Shown here piece after piece: positions 6,766-15,187 of a DNA stretch of 23,171 bases. Both the position numbers and the translations under genes were made by a program. Each line of letters begins with the position of its first letter. Position 1 is the first letter of the stretch. The notes under the pieces were generated by a model that made no database searches, was not told the origin of the DNA, and saw only the letters and a program-made list of their open reading frames with translations. This DNA comes from an uncultured Bacilli bacterium (GTDB taxonomy: Bacteria; Bacillota_I; Bacilli_A; RF39; UBA660), in contig CAJUNE010000022.1 of assembly GCA_910587745.1 (NCBI GenBank), positions 1 through 23,171 on the forward strand, in the 5' to 3' direction.

Positions 6766-8670
6766 ATGTTCTTTAGTGAGATTCATGAACGAATCAGATT
6801 TGTATTTTTAATTTGTATTTTTATATTAATAGCAATAATTATCAAAGTATTTTATATTCAAGTATTTACTTATGAGAAATTAAATAATCTAGCTGAAAGT
6901 TTATGGAGTAGAGAACTACCTATCAAAGCAGATCGTGGGTTAATAGTTGACCGTAATGGTGAAGCCCTAGCTAGTAATATCACGACTGTATCATTAGTAG
7001 TAGTACCAGGTCAAATAAAAGACCCAGAACGTGTTGCTAAAGATTTATCAGATATTTTAAATTCAGATTATAAAGATATGCTCGCTCATGTAACAAAATC
7101 AACATCTATTGAAAGAGTTCACCCTGAAGGGCGAAGATTAGATTTTGAGGTTGCCGAAAAGATAAACAACTTAAAATATGATGGAGTATATTTATTAAAA
7201 GAAAGTAAAAGATATTACCCTTATGAAACAGTATTGTCTCACGTTTTAGGATATGTTGGAATTGATAACCAAGGATTATCAGGAATAGAACTTTATTATG
7301 ATGATTATTTAACAGGAGCAGATGGTGCTATTAAATATTTCTCTGATGGTAAAGGAAACAAACTTGAATTAACAGAAATATATGAAGCACCAACTCCAGG
7401 GGTAACACTCTCACTTACTATTGATATGCGTCTTCAAATGGCTGTTGAAAACGAGCTTGATAATGTTGTATCGAAATACTCACCAGAACAAGCTTTAATA
7501 ATGGCAATGAACCCCAAAACAGGGGAGATATTAGCGATGGCTAGTAGACCAAACTTCAATAATAATGAATATCAAAAGTATAGTAATGAAGTTATCAATC
7601 GAAACTTACCAATTTGGATGACTTATGAACCTGGAAGTACATTCAAAATAATTACTTTATCGGCAGCTTTAGAAGAAAAAACTATAAATCTATTTGAAGA
7701 TACATTTCATGATAGTGGAGCTATAGAGGTAGATGGTGCAGTAATTCATTGTTGGAAACATGGAGGACATGGCAGTCAAAAAATGATTGAAGTAGTTGAA
7801 AATTCTTGTAACCCAGGTTTTGTTAAAATAGGTCAAACTTTAGGTACTGATAAATTAATGAGCTATATAAATAATTATGGTTTTGGAAATAAAACAGGCG
7901 TAGATTTAAATGGTGAGTCATCAGGAATATTATTTAAGCCAGAAAATATGGGACCAGTAGAATTAGCCACAACTAGTTTTGGTCAAGGAATAAGTGTAAC
8001 ACCATTACAACAAATAAGAGCGGTATCGGCAGCCATTAATGGTGGGAAATTATATACACCACATATAGTAGGCAGTTTTCAAGAAAGCGAAACAGGAAGT
8101 ATTATAAAAAAAGTAGAACCAAATATTGAAAAACAAGTAATTAGTGAGGAGACAAGTAAATTAGTAAGACATGCTTTAGAGAGTGTTGTAGCTAATGGCT
8201 CCGGAAAAAATGCTTATATTGAAAATTATCGTGTTGGTGGCAAAACAGGAACAGCTCAAAAAGTTAAAGATGGAAAATATATGGATGGTAATTATATATT
8301 ATCATTTATCGGCTTTTTGCCCGCTGATGATCCAGAAGTAATTGTTTATGTAGCAGTAGATAATCCTAAAGGTGTAACTCAGTATGGTGGAGTAGTATCA
8401 GCGCCTATTGCTAAGAGTGTATTAACAAGTGCTATTGATATATTAGATATTGAACCAAGTAAAGAAGGCATGCCTAGAGAATATACCTGGTTAGATATTA
8501 AATATTTAAAATTGCCAAATGTAGTTGGAATGACAAAAGATGAGGCCAAAAAAACTTTACAGGGCTTTAAAATAGAATATTCTGGAGCAGGAGATAAAGT
8601 AATTTATCAGACACCTAATGCAGATTTTTATGCCCCTGAAGGAGAAACAATAAAACTATTATTAGGCTAA
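6766..8670 (+). CDS. spoVD: SpoVD-type class B penicillin-binding protein
   Basis: 634 aa (B. subtilis SpoVD is about 645). A DD-transpeptidase that cross-links peptidoglycan; SpoVD makes spore cortex with SpoVE, although in a reduced genome this could also be the division enzyme. Order: short inner tail, membrane segment at about 11-32, dimerisation domain, transpeptidase domain with STFK (Ser291 nucleophile, Lys294), SCN (347-349) and KTGT (493-496), then one PASTA domain (about 583-633). One PASTA domain fits SpoVD; PbpB has two. Cys329 and Cys348 lie 19 residues apart and Ser291 precedes them by the same spacing as SpoVD Ser294/Cys332/Cys351, the pair kept reduced by StoA in B. subtilis. 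AGGTGA precedes the ATG. mraY follows without murE. Confidence 0.92.
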   Translation: MFFSEIHERIRFVFLICIFILIAIIIKVFYIQVFTYEKLNNLAESLWSRELPIKADRGLIVDRNGEALASNITTVSLVVVPGQIKDPERVAKDLSDILNSDYKDMLAHVTKSTSIERVHPEGRRLDFEVAEKINNLKYDGVYLLKESKRYYPYETVLSHVLGYVGIDNQGLSGIELYYDDYLTGADGAIKYFSDGKGNKLELTEIYEAPTPGVTLSLTIDMRLQMAVENELDNVVSKYSPEQALIMAMNPKTGEILAMASRPNFNNNEYQKYSNEVINRNLPIWMTYEPGSTFKIITLSAALEEKTINLFEDTFHDSGAIEVDGAVIHCWKHGGHGSQKMIEVVENSCNPGFVKIGQTLGTDKLMSYINNYGFGNKTGVDLNGESSGILFKPENMGPVELATTSFGQGISVTPLQQIRAVSAAINGGKLYTPHIVGSFQESETGSIIKKVEPNIEKQVISEETSKLVRHALESVVANGSGKNAYIENYRVGGKTGTAQKVKDGKYMDGNYILSFIGFLPADDPEVIVYVAVDNPKGVTQYGGVVSAPIAKSVLTSAIDILDIEPSKEGMPREYTWLDIKYLKLPNVVGMTKDEAKKTLQGFKIEYSGAGDKVIYQTPNADFYAPEGETIKLLLG

Positions 8671-8731
8671 TTAATCTGTGAAACCGATGTCAAATAAGCT
8701 TAAAATAAAAGAAATTTATCATAATAAGTAG

Positions 8732-8737
8732 TATAAT
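8732..8737 (+). promoter_or_regulatory. Candidate -10 box of mraY
   Basis: Perfect TATAAT 21 bases before the mraY start, but no convincing -35 and no TG extension, unlike most other promoters here. mraY may instead be read through from spoVD, as no terminator hairpin is visible in the 88-base gap. Confidence 0.4.
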
Positions 8738-8758
8738 AAAAAAAGAAAGAGGTGGGTT

Positions 8759-9751
8759 ATGTTAATACTTGCAAAAACAGCAATGGCTATACTTTTAGGT
8801 TTTATTTTAGCAATTATTACAGGATTAATATTAATACCGATTTTAAGAAGATTTCATATAGGACAATATGTAAGTCACTATATTGGAGAGAGACATTTAA
8901 AAAAAGAGGGAACTCCAACAATGGGAGGATTAATATTTATCATACCTACAATTATAGCTTTAATCCTTTTATATTTTAATGGTAGTGTTAAAATAACTCA
9001 TAGTTTGATAATTCTTATTTTTGTTTTTATATCATATGCTGTCTTAGGCTTTGTAGATGATTATTTAAAAATAAAATTTCATAATAATAAAGGATTAACC
9101 ATAGTTACCAAATTATTAGCTCAAATGATTATTGCACTTATATTCTTTTATATATTTATGAGTAATGGTGGCAAATCAGATTTAGTTATAACCAGTTTAG
9201 GAATTAATTTGCCGATGGGATGGACCTTTGGATTATTTATTCTTTTCTTATTAGTAGGAAGTAGTAATGCTGTAAATATTACCGATGGACTAGATGGATT
9301 AGCAGGTGGATTAAGTGCGATAGCATTTATTGCTTTTGGTGTTATATCTTGGAACACAGGTTGGTTAGTAGGATATCAAGAAATAGCTATATTTTGTTTT
9401 GTTATAGCAGGTTCATTATTAGGCTTTTTAGTATTTAACTCACATCCTGCCAAAGTATTTATGGGAGATTTAGGATCTTTATCATTAGGAGCAACACTAG
9501 CTACTATAGCAATACTTACTAGACATGAGTTGTCTCTAGCTTTAATTGGTGGAATATTTGTTATTGAAACATTAAGTAGTTTGATTCAAATAATTGCTAT
9601 TAGAAAATTTAATAAAAAAGTATTTAAAAGAGCACCTTTACATCATCATTTTGAAGTAATGGGTTTAAATGAGCAAGACATAGTAAGATACTTTTGGGTT
9701 GCAGGTTTAATACTTGCCATGGCAGCTATAACATATGGAGTATGGTTATAA
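8759..9751 (+). CDS. mraY: Phospho-N-acetylmuramoyl-pentapeptide transferase MraY
   Basis: 330 aa, about the family length. It transfers phospho-MurNAc-pentapeptide from UDP to undecaprenyl phosphate to make lipid I at the inner face of the membrane. Roughly ten hydrophobic segments are visible. Signature motifs are all present: EGTPTMGG (50-57), the FVDD pair Asp100/Asp101, NAVNITDGLDGLAGG (170-184), VFMGDLGS with Asp237, and the HHHFE loop (295-299). The ATG at 8759 has AAGAGGTG a few bases upstream. It follows spoVD as in the dcw cluster, but murE, murD, ftsW and murG are absent; a terminator and an oxidoreductase gene follow instead. Confidence 0.97.
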   Translation: MLILAKTAMAILLGFILAIITGLILIPILRRFHIGQYVSHYIGERHLKKEGTPTMGGLIFIIPTIIALILLYFNGSVKITHSLIILIFVFISYAVLGFVDDYLKIKFHNNKGLTIVTKLLAQMIIALIFFYIFMSNGGKSDLVITSLGINLPMGWTFGLFILFLLVGSSNAVNITDGLDGLAGGLSAIAFIAFGVISWNTGWLVGYQEIAIFCFVIAGSLLGFLVFNSHPAKVFMGDLGSLSLGATLATIAILTRHELSLALIGGIFVIETLSSLIQIIAIRKFNKKVFKRAPLHHHFEVMGLNEQDIVRYFWVAGLILAMAAITYGVWL

Positions 9752-9753
9752 TA

Positions 9754-9787
9754 GATTATAAAATAATAAATTTTATAGTCTTTTTTT
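9754..9787 (+). terminator. Terminator of mraY
   Basis: Long AT-rich stem: GATTATAAAAT (9754-9764) pairs with ATTTTATAGTC (9770-9780) with one G-U pair and a five-base loop, followed by seven T. Confidence 0.8.
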
Positions 9788-9795
9788 ATTTGATA

Positions 9796-9804
9796 TGTTA
9801 AAAT
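9796..9804 (+). promoter_or_regulatory. Candidate extended -10 of the FAD dehydrogenase gene
   Basis: TGT plus TAAAAT, 44 bases before the start codon. The -35 position falls on the end of the mraY terminator and matches poorly, as at several other promoters in the window. Confidence 0.4.
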
Positions 9805-9848
9805 TAAATTAGCAGAATTATAAGAGCTAGAAAAGATGAGGTAAAAGT

Positions 9849-11246
9849 ATGAATTATGATTGTATAATAGTTGGAGCTGGTCCTGCAGGATTGTTTTGTG
9901 CGTATGAGTTAATTGAAAATAACCCTAAATTAAAAATAGCTATTTTAGAAAAAGGCAAGTTTGTTAAAAATAGAATATGTCCCATGAATAAATTAAAAAC
10001 AGAATGTAAAAATTGTCAACCATGTGGTATTTTATCAGGCTATGGTGGAGCAGGAACATTTTCTGATGGTAAATTAAATTTTATTCCCAAATTAGGCAAA
10101 TCAGATTTATTTAAATATATGAATGAAAGTGAAGCTTATAAACTAATTGATGATACTGAAGTTATATTTAATAAATTTGGCATGGATGCTGAAGTATTTC
10201 CTAGCAATATGGATAAAGCCGAAGAAATAAAAAAAGAAGTTACTAAGGTGGGAGCTAGACTACTTTTAATAAAGCAAAAACACTTAGGTAGTGATCATTT
10301 ACCTAAATATATTGAAGATTTTTCTAACTATTTAGAAGCAAAAGGTGTTAAAATATTTGAAAATACTGATGTGATAGATATTGAAAGTGTTAAAGAAACT
10401 GAACATAAAGTTAAATATACAAAAGGCAAAAAAGAAGAGATACTAACAACCAAAAACGTTGTTGTAGCACCTGGTAGAACAGGAGCCAAATGGGTTCAAG
10501 ATTTAGCAGATAAATATAAAATCGATTATATTTCTAAAAGTATTGAAATAGGAGTTAGAGTTGAAGTACGAAAAGAAGTATTAGAGCAAATATGTAGTGT
10601 AATATATGACCCAACAATATTTATTAAAACTAAAACTTATGGTGATGAAATAAGAACATTTTGTACCAATCCTGGCGGGTTTGTAGCAAAAGAAAACTAC
10701 TATGGTTATATATGTGTAAATGGTCATTCATTAAAAGAGATTAAATCAAATAATTCTAATTTTGCTTTTATAAGTAAAGTAACACTAACAGAGCCTGTAA
10801 CAAATACAAGAGAATATGGCGAATCAATAGCCAAAATAGCTAATGTTTTAGGAGATTCTAAACCAATAATACAAACATTAAAAGACTTAAAGTCAGGTCG
10901 TAGAAGTAATTGGGGGAGAATTAATAAATTATTTATTGAACCGACCTTAAAAGATTGTGTAGCAGGAGATTTATCATTAGTATTACCTCATCGAATTATT
11001 TTAAACATATTAGAAGGCTTAGAGAAGTTGGATCAAATTATTCCTGGAGTTAACAATGACGAAACACTACTTTATGGCCCAGAAATAAAATTTTTTAGCA
11101 ACGAAATAACTACCAATAATAAGTTTAAATTAGAGAACTTTGATGTTTATTTTATCGGTGATGGCGCAGGTAAAGCAGGCAACATTGTAACAGCAGCAGC
11201 TACTGGTTTAGTCGCCGCTAGAGACATTTTAAAGCGAATTAAATAA
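9849..11246 (+). CDS. FAD-dependent dehydrogenase, COG2509 family
   Basis: 465 aa. Rossmann FAD-binding start with GAGPAG (residues 9-14) and a second nucleotide-contact region at the C-terminus, IGDGAGKAGNIVTAAATG, typical of this family; the reaction is unknown. After the first helix comes a cysteine cluster, Cys44, Cys53, Cys56 and Cys59, directly before SGYGGAGTFSDGKLN, another family hallmark. The cluster has CxxCxxC spacing and could hold a metal or an iron-sulfur centre. No membrane segment. GATGAGG lies upstream of the ATG. It is a single-gene unit, between the mraY terminator and its own terminator, so its neighbours give no hint of the substrate. Confidence 0.88.
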   Translation: MNYDCIIVGAGPAGLFCAYELIENNPKLKIAILEKGKFVKNRICPMNKLKTECKNCQPCGILSGYGGAGTFSDGKLNFIPKLGKSDLFKYMNESEAYKLIDDTEVIFNKFGMDAEVFPSNMDKAEEIKKEVTKVGARLLLIKQKHLGSDHLPKYIEDFSNYLEAKGVKIFENTDVIDIESVKETEHKVKYTKGKKEEILTTKNVVVAPGRTGAKWVQDLADKYKIDYISKSIEIGVRVEVRKEVLEQICSVIYDPTIFIKTKTYGDEIRTFCTNPGGFVAKENYYGYICVNGHSLKEIKSNNSNFAFISKVTLTEPVTNTREYGESIAKIANVLGDSKPIIQTLKDLKSGRRSNWGRINKLFIEPTLKDCVAGDLSLVLPHRIILNILEGLEKLDQIIPGVNNDETLLYGPEIKFFSNEITTNNKFKLENFDVYFIGDGAGKAGNIVTAAATGLVAARDILKRIK

Positions 11247-11277
11247 AAAAGATTCCATTAAAATATGGAATTTTTTT
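11246..11277 (+). terminator. Terminator of the FAD dehydrogenase gene
   Basis: Stem ATTCCAT (11252-11258) with ATGGAAT (11265-11271), six-base loop, seven T after and an A run before, so it could work in both directions. Confidence 0.8.
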
Positions 11278-11370
11278 AAATATTAAAAACCATCTACTTT
11301 ACTTGATAAATAGATTGTAATATTCGCTTTAGTAAAAAATTATTTCAATAAATCAAAATATCTTTCAAAT

Positions 11371-11399
11371 TTGCACCATTTAGAGATTAATGTTATAAT
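11371..11399 (+). promoter_or_regulatory. Promoter of the 11423 gene
   Basis: TTGCAC (11371-11376), 17-base spacer, extended -10 TGT plus TATAAT (11391-11399). The rest of the 176-base gap (11278-11370) is AT-rich and shows no other clear feature. Confidence 0.7.
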
Positions 11400-11422
11400 A
11401 TAATTATTAAGGGGAGACAATA

Positions 11423-12349
11423 ATGGAATTTATTAAAAGAAATAGTAAAAATATAATGATAGGGATTTTATTCATTTTATTTATAAGTGCATGTATAACA
11501 ATCTTCTACTTATTAAATAATAAGCAAATAGAGATATCAAAAGATATAACAGGTACAGTAATAATTGCAGATAAAGAATATTTAATGATAGAGAGTAATA
11601 AAGAGAACTATTTAATTATAAATATTAAAGGTGACTACGAAGTAGGAGATAAAGTTAAATTTACTTATTTTGAAAGTGAAACAAATATTGAAAAGACTCC
11701 TAAAGAGATAAAAATTAGAGATGAAGAATTAATTGAGAAGAATAAAACTGAAATAAAAGACAATGAAACAGAGAATAAAGACCACAATATTAATGAAAAT
11801 GTAACAAAACCTAGTAACAATAATTCTAATGAAAATACAATAAATAAGCCAAATACTAATAATGAAAAATTAGATAGTGCTGATATCACTGTTATGAATT
11901 ATATGAATACATTAGAAGTGGAACTGAATAAGCCTAGCCTAGGAGAAAGTGTTAAAGAAAGTTTTATTACTTTAATTGATTTTATCTTTTATAAAGGAAG
12001 TATTAAAGGTCATACATTTAATGAATTGTCAAATAGCGTTAAATTAAAAGTATTATCAAGTGCATTGTATTTAGATAGTAAAATAGATAAATATTTCCCA
12101 GGATATAAAGAGAGTATTTCAAGTGCAACTAAAAATATTTATACAAATGTTAAGACTAATATTATATCTGTCTATTTAGATATTACAACAACTATATGTA
12201 ATTCCAATAATGAACTATGTGATAGTGCTAAAGATGGTTTTCAAAGTTTAAAGAAAAACTTTGGTTTAACATTTGATTTAATCAAAGAAATCGCTGGTGA
12301 TGGCATAAGCAATTTAAAAAATTGGTATGAAATATGGAGTGGTAAATAA
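11423..12349 (+). CDS. Unrecognised membrane-anchored protein with Asn/Lys/Glu-rich linker
   Basis: 308 aa, family not recognised. One hydrophobic segment at about residues 11-31. It contains Ile21-Ser-Ala-Cys24, which fits a lipobox, but the hydrophobic stretch continues past the Cys, so a plain membrane anchor is equally possible. Residues about 38-95 look like a small beta domain (GTVIIADKEYLMIES and VGDKVKFTYFE, resembling an OB-type or DUF3221-like barrel; inference only). Residues 96-150 are a low-complexity Lys/Glu/Asn linker. Residues 155-308 are helical and hold a Cys pair (TICNSNNELC). The body should be outside the cell. AAGGGGAG precedes the ATG. It is its own transcription unit. 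Confidence 0.82.
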   Translation: MEFIKRNSKNIMIGILFILFISACITIFYLLNNKQIEISKDITGTVIIADKEYLMIESNKENYLIINIKGDYEVGDKVKFTYFESETNIEKTPKEIKIRDEELIEKNKTEIKDNETENKDHNINENVTKPSNNNSNENTINKPNTNNEKLDSADITVMNYMNTLEVELNKPSLGESVKESFITLIDFIFYKGSIKGHTFNELSNSVKLKVLSSALYLDSKIDKYFPGYKESISSATKNIYTNVKTNIISVYLDITTTICNSNNELCDSAKDGFQSLKKNFGLTFDLIKEIAGDGISNLKNWYEIWSGK

Positions 12350-12365
12350 TCACTCTTTTATTTTT
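12337..12365 (+). terminator. Weak terminator after the 11423 gene
   Basis: Five-base-pair stem GAGTG (12337-12341) with CACTC (12351-12355), nine-base loop holding the stop codon, then TTTTATTTTT. Confidence 0.55.
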
Positions 12366-12416
12366 GGCAAATAAAGGTCGATTTTGTATAAGTTTTGTCA
12401 AATGATAGTACAATCA

Positions 12417-12445
12417 TTGTTGGAAGTATTGCCTTCTGTTATAAT
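12417..12445 (+). promoter_or_regulatory. Promoter of ppdK
   Basis: TTGTTG (12417-12422), 17-base spacer, extended -10 TGT plus TATAAT (12437-12445), 30 bases before the start. A six-base inverted repeat, AATGAT (12401-12406) and ATCATT (12413-12418), touches the -35 and could be an operator. Confidence 0.65.
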
Positions 12446-12474
12446 AAATCTATAACCATTATTAAGGAGGCAAT

Positions 12475-15102
12475 ATGGGAAAGAAATATGTGTACCTTTT
12501 TTCAGAAGGTAACAAAGACATGAAAAGTTTATTAGGAGGAAAGGGAGCAAATTTAGCAGAAATGACTTCAATAGGACTACCAGTCCCAAGAGGTTTTACG
12601 GTTACAACTGAAGCTTGTAATAAGTATTATGAAGACAAAGAAGTAATAGACGAAGCCATAAAAGAAGAAATTTATACTAAATTAAGCGAATTAGAAAAAA
12701 TCACTGGCAAGACCTTAGGTGATAAAGAAAACCCATTGCTTGTAAGTATCAGAAGTGGGGCTAGAGCTAGTATGCCAGGTATGATGGATACAGTATTAAA
12801 TTTAGGTTTAAATGATGAAGTAGCATTAGGATTTACAGAAGCAACTCAAAACAAAAGATTTGTATATGATTCATATCGTAGATTTATTGGGATGTTTGCA
12901 GATGTTGTAAAAGGATATTCTAAAGCAAGTTTTGAACGTCGTTTAGATGAAATAAAAGAAGAAAAAGGAGTAAAATTTGATACTGACTTAACAGCAGAAG
13001 ATATGGTTGAAGTAACAGAAGATTTTAAAAGAATTTATAAAGAAATTGCTGGAGAAGATTTTCCACAAGATCCAAAAATTCAATTAATTGAAGCTATAAA
13101 AGCAGTATTTAGAAGTTGGAACAATGAAAGAGCTATATATTATCGTAGAATGAATGATATTCCAGGTTCATGGGGAACAGCGGTTAATGTTCAAGAAATG
13201 GTTTATGGTAATCGTGGCGAATCATCAGGTACTGGAGTAGCATTTACAAGAAATCCAGCGACTGGTGAAGCAAAACTTTATGGTGAGTATTTAATTAACG
13301 CTCAAGGAGAAGATGTAGTTGCAGGAATTAGAACTCCAGAACCAATTTCCGCACTTGAAAATGTAATGCCAGAAGTTTATAAAGAATTTGCAGATATTGC
13401 TAAAAAACTAGAAAATCATTATAAAGATATGCAAGATATGGAATTTACTATAGAAAATGGTAAATTATTCATGCTACAAACCAGAAATGGTAAAAGAACT
13501 GCTACTGCAGCATTAAAAATAGCTGTTGACTTAGTAAATGAAGGTATGATTACGAAAGAAGAAGCTTTACTTAAAGTTGATCCAAAACAATTAGACAGTT
13601 TACTTCACCCAATGTTTAATAGTGAAGCCTTAAAAAAAGGAGAAGTTATTGCAACAGGTCTTGCAGCATCTCCAGGAGCTGGAGCAGGTAAGATCTATTT
13701 TACAGCTGAAGATGTTACTATGCATGCTAAAGCAGGAGAGAAAACCATTTTAGTTAGACTTGAAACCAGTCCTGAAGATATTGAAGGAATGAATCATGCA
13801 GAAGGAATACTTACTATACGTGGTGGAATGACAAGCCATGCTGCTGTCGTTGCTCGTGGTATGGGAAGATGTTGTGTATCAGGTTGTGGTGAATTAACAG
13901 TTAATGACGAAAAGAAAACTTTAACAACGGCAAGTGGTAAAGTATATCATGAAGGTGATGAAATCAGTTTAGACGGTTCTACGGGTAAAGTATATGATGG
14001 AATTATCAAAACTGAAGAACCTACAATCAGCGGTGACTTTGAAACATTTATGAGTTGGGCTGATGATGCTAGAAGATTAAAAGTAAGAACTAATGCTGAC
14101 AGTCCAAAAGATGCCAAACAAGCTCGTAAATTTGGAGCTGAAGGAATAGGGTTATGTCGTACTGAGCATATGTTTTTTGAAGAAACAAGAATATTTAACT
14201 TCCGTAAAATGATTACTGCTGAAACTCTAGAACAAAGAGAAAAAGCTTTAGAAGACATATTACCATTTCAAAGAGAAGATTTTGAAGAATTATTTAGAGC
14301 TATGGCACCATATAGTGTAACAATTCGTTATTTAGATCCACCATTACATGAATTTTTGCCTCATACAGATGAAGAAATTAAACCTTTAGCAGATAGTTTA
14401 GGTATTAGTTTTGAAACTTTAAAGAAAAGAATTGACTCCTTAAAAGAATTTAATCCAATGATGGGTCATAGAGGTTGTCGTTTAGCGGTTACATATCCTG
14501 AAATTGCTAAAATGCAAACCAGGGCAGTTATTGAAGCTGCTATAAATGTAACGAAAGAAGGAACAAAAGTAACTCCTGAAATTATGATACCTTTAATTGG
14601 CGATGAAAAAGAATTAATATTTGTTAAAAATATTGTTTGTGAAACAGCAGATGCTATTATTAAAGAAAGTGGCATTGATATTACATATCAAGTAGGAACA
14701 ATGATTGAGATCCCACGAGCTGCTCTTACTGCTGATAAAATAGCAAAACATGCAGAATTTTTCTCATTTGGAACTAACGATTTAACCCAATTAACTTATG
14801 GTTTCTCAAGAGATGATGCTAGTAAGTTCTTAAATGATTATTATAAAAATAATATATTTGAAAGTGATCCATTTGCTAAAGTCGATATTGAAGGCGTTGG
14901 TGAACTTGTAAAAATAGCTGTCCAAAAAGGAAAATCAGTAAGACCGGATATTCATTTAGGAATATGTGGTGAACACGGTGGAGATCCCGCAAGCATTGAT
15001 TTTTGTGATAGTATAGGTCTTGATTATGTATCATGTTCACCTTTTAGAGTACCAATTGCCAGACTCGCAGCTGCTCAAGCAAAAATCAAAAATAAACACT
15101 GA
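12475..15102 (+). CDS. ppdK: Pyruvate, phosphate dikinase
   Basis: 875 aa, one more than the Clostridium symbiosum enzyme. It interconverts pyruvate, ATP and phosphate with phosphoenolpyruvate, AMP and pyrophosphate; in anaerobes it often runs toward pyruvate in glycolysis. Order: ATP-grasp part with GGKGANLAEM (21-30) and the SIRSGARASMPGMMDT loop (91-106); phosphohistidine domain with GGMTSHAAVVARG, swivelling His455; and the PEP/pyruvate barrel with GLCRTEHMFF, FGTNDLTQ and ICGEHGG, catalytic Cys831. His455 and Cys831 have the same numbers as in C. symbiosum. Thr453, the residue regulated in plants, is present. AAGGAGG ribosome site. Sense-strand codons are less extreme in AT than in the unknown genes, consistent with high expression. 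Confidence 0.98.
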   Translation: MGKKYVYLFSEGNKDMKSLLGGKGANLAEMTSIGLPVPRGFTVTTEACNKYYEDKEVIDEAIKEEIYTKLSELEKITGKTLGDKENPLLVSIRSGARASMPGMMDTVLNLGLNDEVALGFTEATQNKRFVYDSYRRFIGMFADVVKGYSKASFERRLDEIKEEKGVKFDTDLTAEDMVEVTEDFKRIYKEIAGEDFPQDPKIQLIEAIKAVFRSWNNERAIYYRRMNDIPGSWGTAVNVQEMVYGNRGESSGTGVAFTRNPATGEAKLYGEYLINAQGEDVVAGIRTPEPISALENVMPEVYKEFADIAKKLENHYKDMQDMEFTIENGKLFMLQTRNGKRTATAALKIAVDLVNEGMITKEEALLKVDPKQLDSLLHPMFNSEALKKGEVIATGLAASPGAGAGKIYFTAEDVTMHAKAGEKTILVRLETSPEDIEGMNHAEGILTIRGGMTSHAAVVARGMGRCCVSGCGELTVNDEKKTLTTASGKVYHEGDEISLDGSTGKVYDGIIKTEEPTISGDFETFMSWADDARRLKVRTNADSPKDAKQARKFGAEGIGLCRTEHMFFEETRIFNFRKMITAETLEQREKALEDILPFQREDFEELFRAMAPYSVTIRYLDPPLHEFLPHTDEEIKPLADSLGISFETLKKRIDSLKEFNPMMGHRGCRLAVTYPEIAKMQTRAVIEAAINVTKEGTKVTPEIMIPLIGDEKELIFVKNIVCETADAIIKESGIDITYQVGTMIEIPRAALTADKIAKHAEFFSFGTNDLTQLTYGFSRDDASKFLNDYYKNNIFESDPFAKVDIEGVGELVKIAVQKGKSVRPDIHLGICGEHGGDPASIDFCDSIGLDYVSCSPFRVPIARLAAAQAKIKNKH

Positions 15103-15126
15103 GTTATGTTTTACATAGCTTTTTTC
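15102..15126 (+). terminator. Terminator of ppdK
   Basis: Eight-base-pair stem AGTTATGT (15102-15109) with ACATAGCT (15113-15120), including one G-U pair, three-base loop, followed by six T. It begins at the last base of the stop codon. Confidence 0.85.
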
Positions 15127-15146
15127 TTTTCTAAAAATAAATTATG

Positions 15147-15155
15147 TGATACAAT
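15147..15155 (+). promoter_or_regulatory. Candidate extended -10 of the 15188 gene
   Basis: TGA plus TACAAT, 32 bases before the ATG; the -35 is weak. It covers the GTG at 15146, which argues against that codon being the start. Confidence 0.45.
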
Positions 15156-15187
15156 TAATAAGAAATAGAAAAAGAGGTTATAGAAAA

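Noticed and set aside
8752..8979. 75-aa open frame overlapping the start of mraY
   Set aside because: Out-of-frame shadow of mraY with no family features.
12428..12474. ATTGCCT (12428-12434) complementary to AGGCAAT (12468-12474) at the ppdK ribosome site, as a riboswitch-like fold
   Set aside because: The first arm is upstream of the -10 and would not be transcribed.
15146..15187. GTG start for the Lys-rich protein
   Set aside because: It overlaps the extended -10; the ATG at 15188 has AAAGAGG at good distance.
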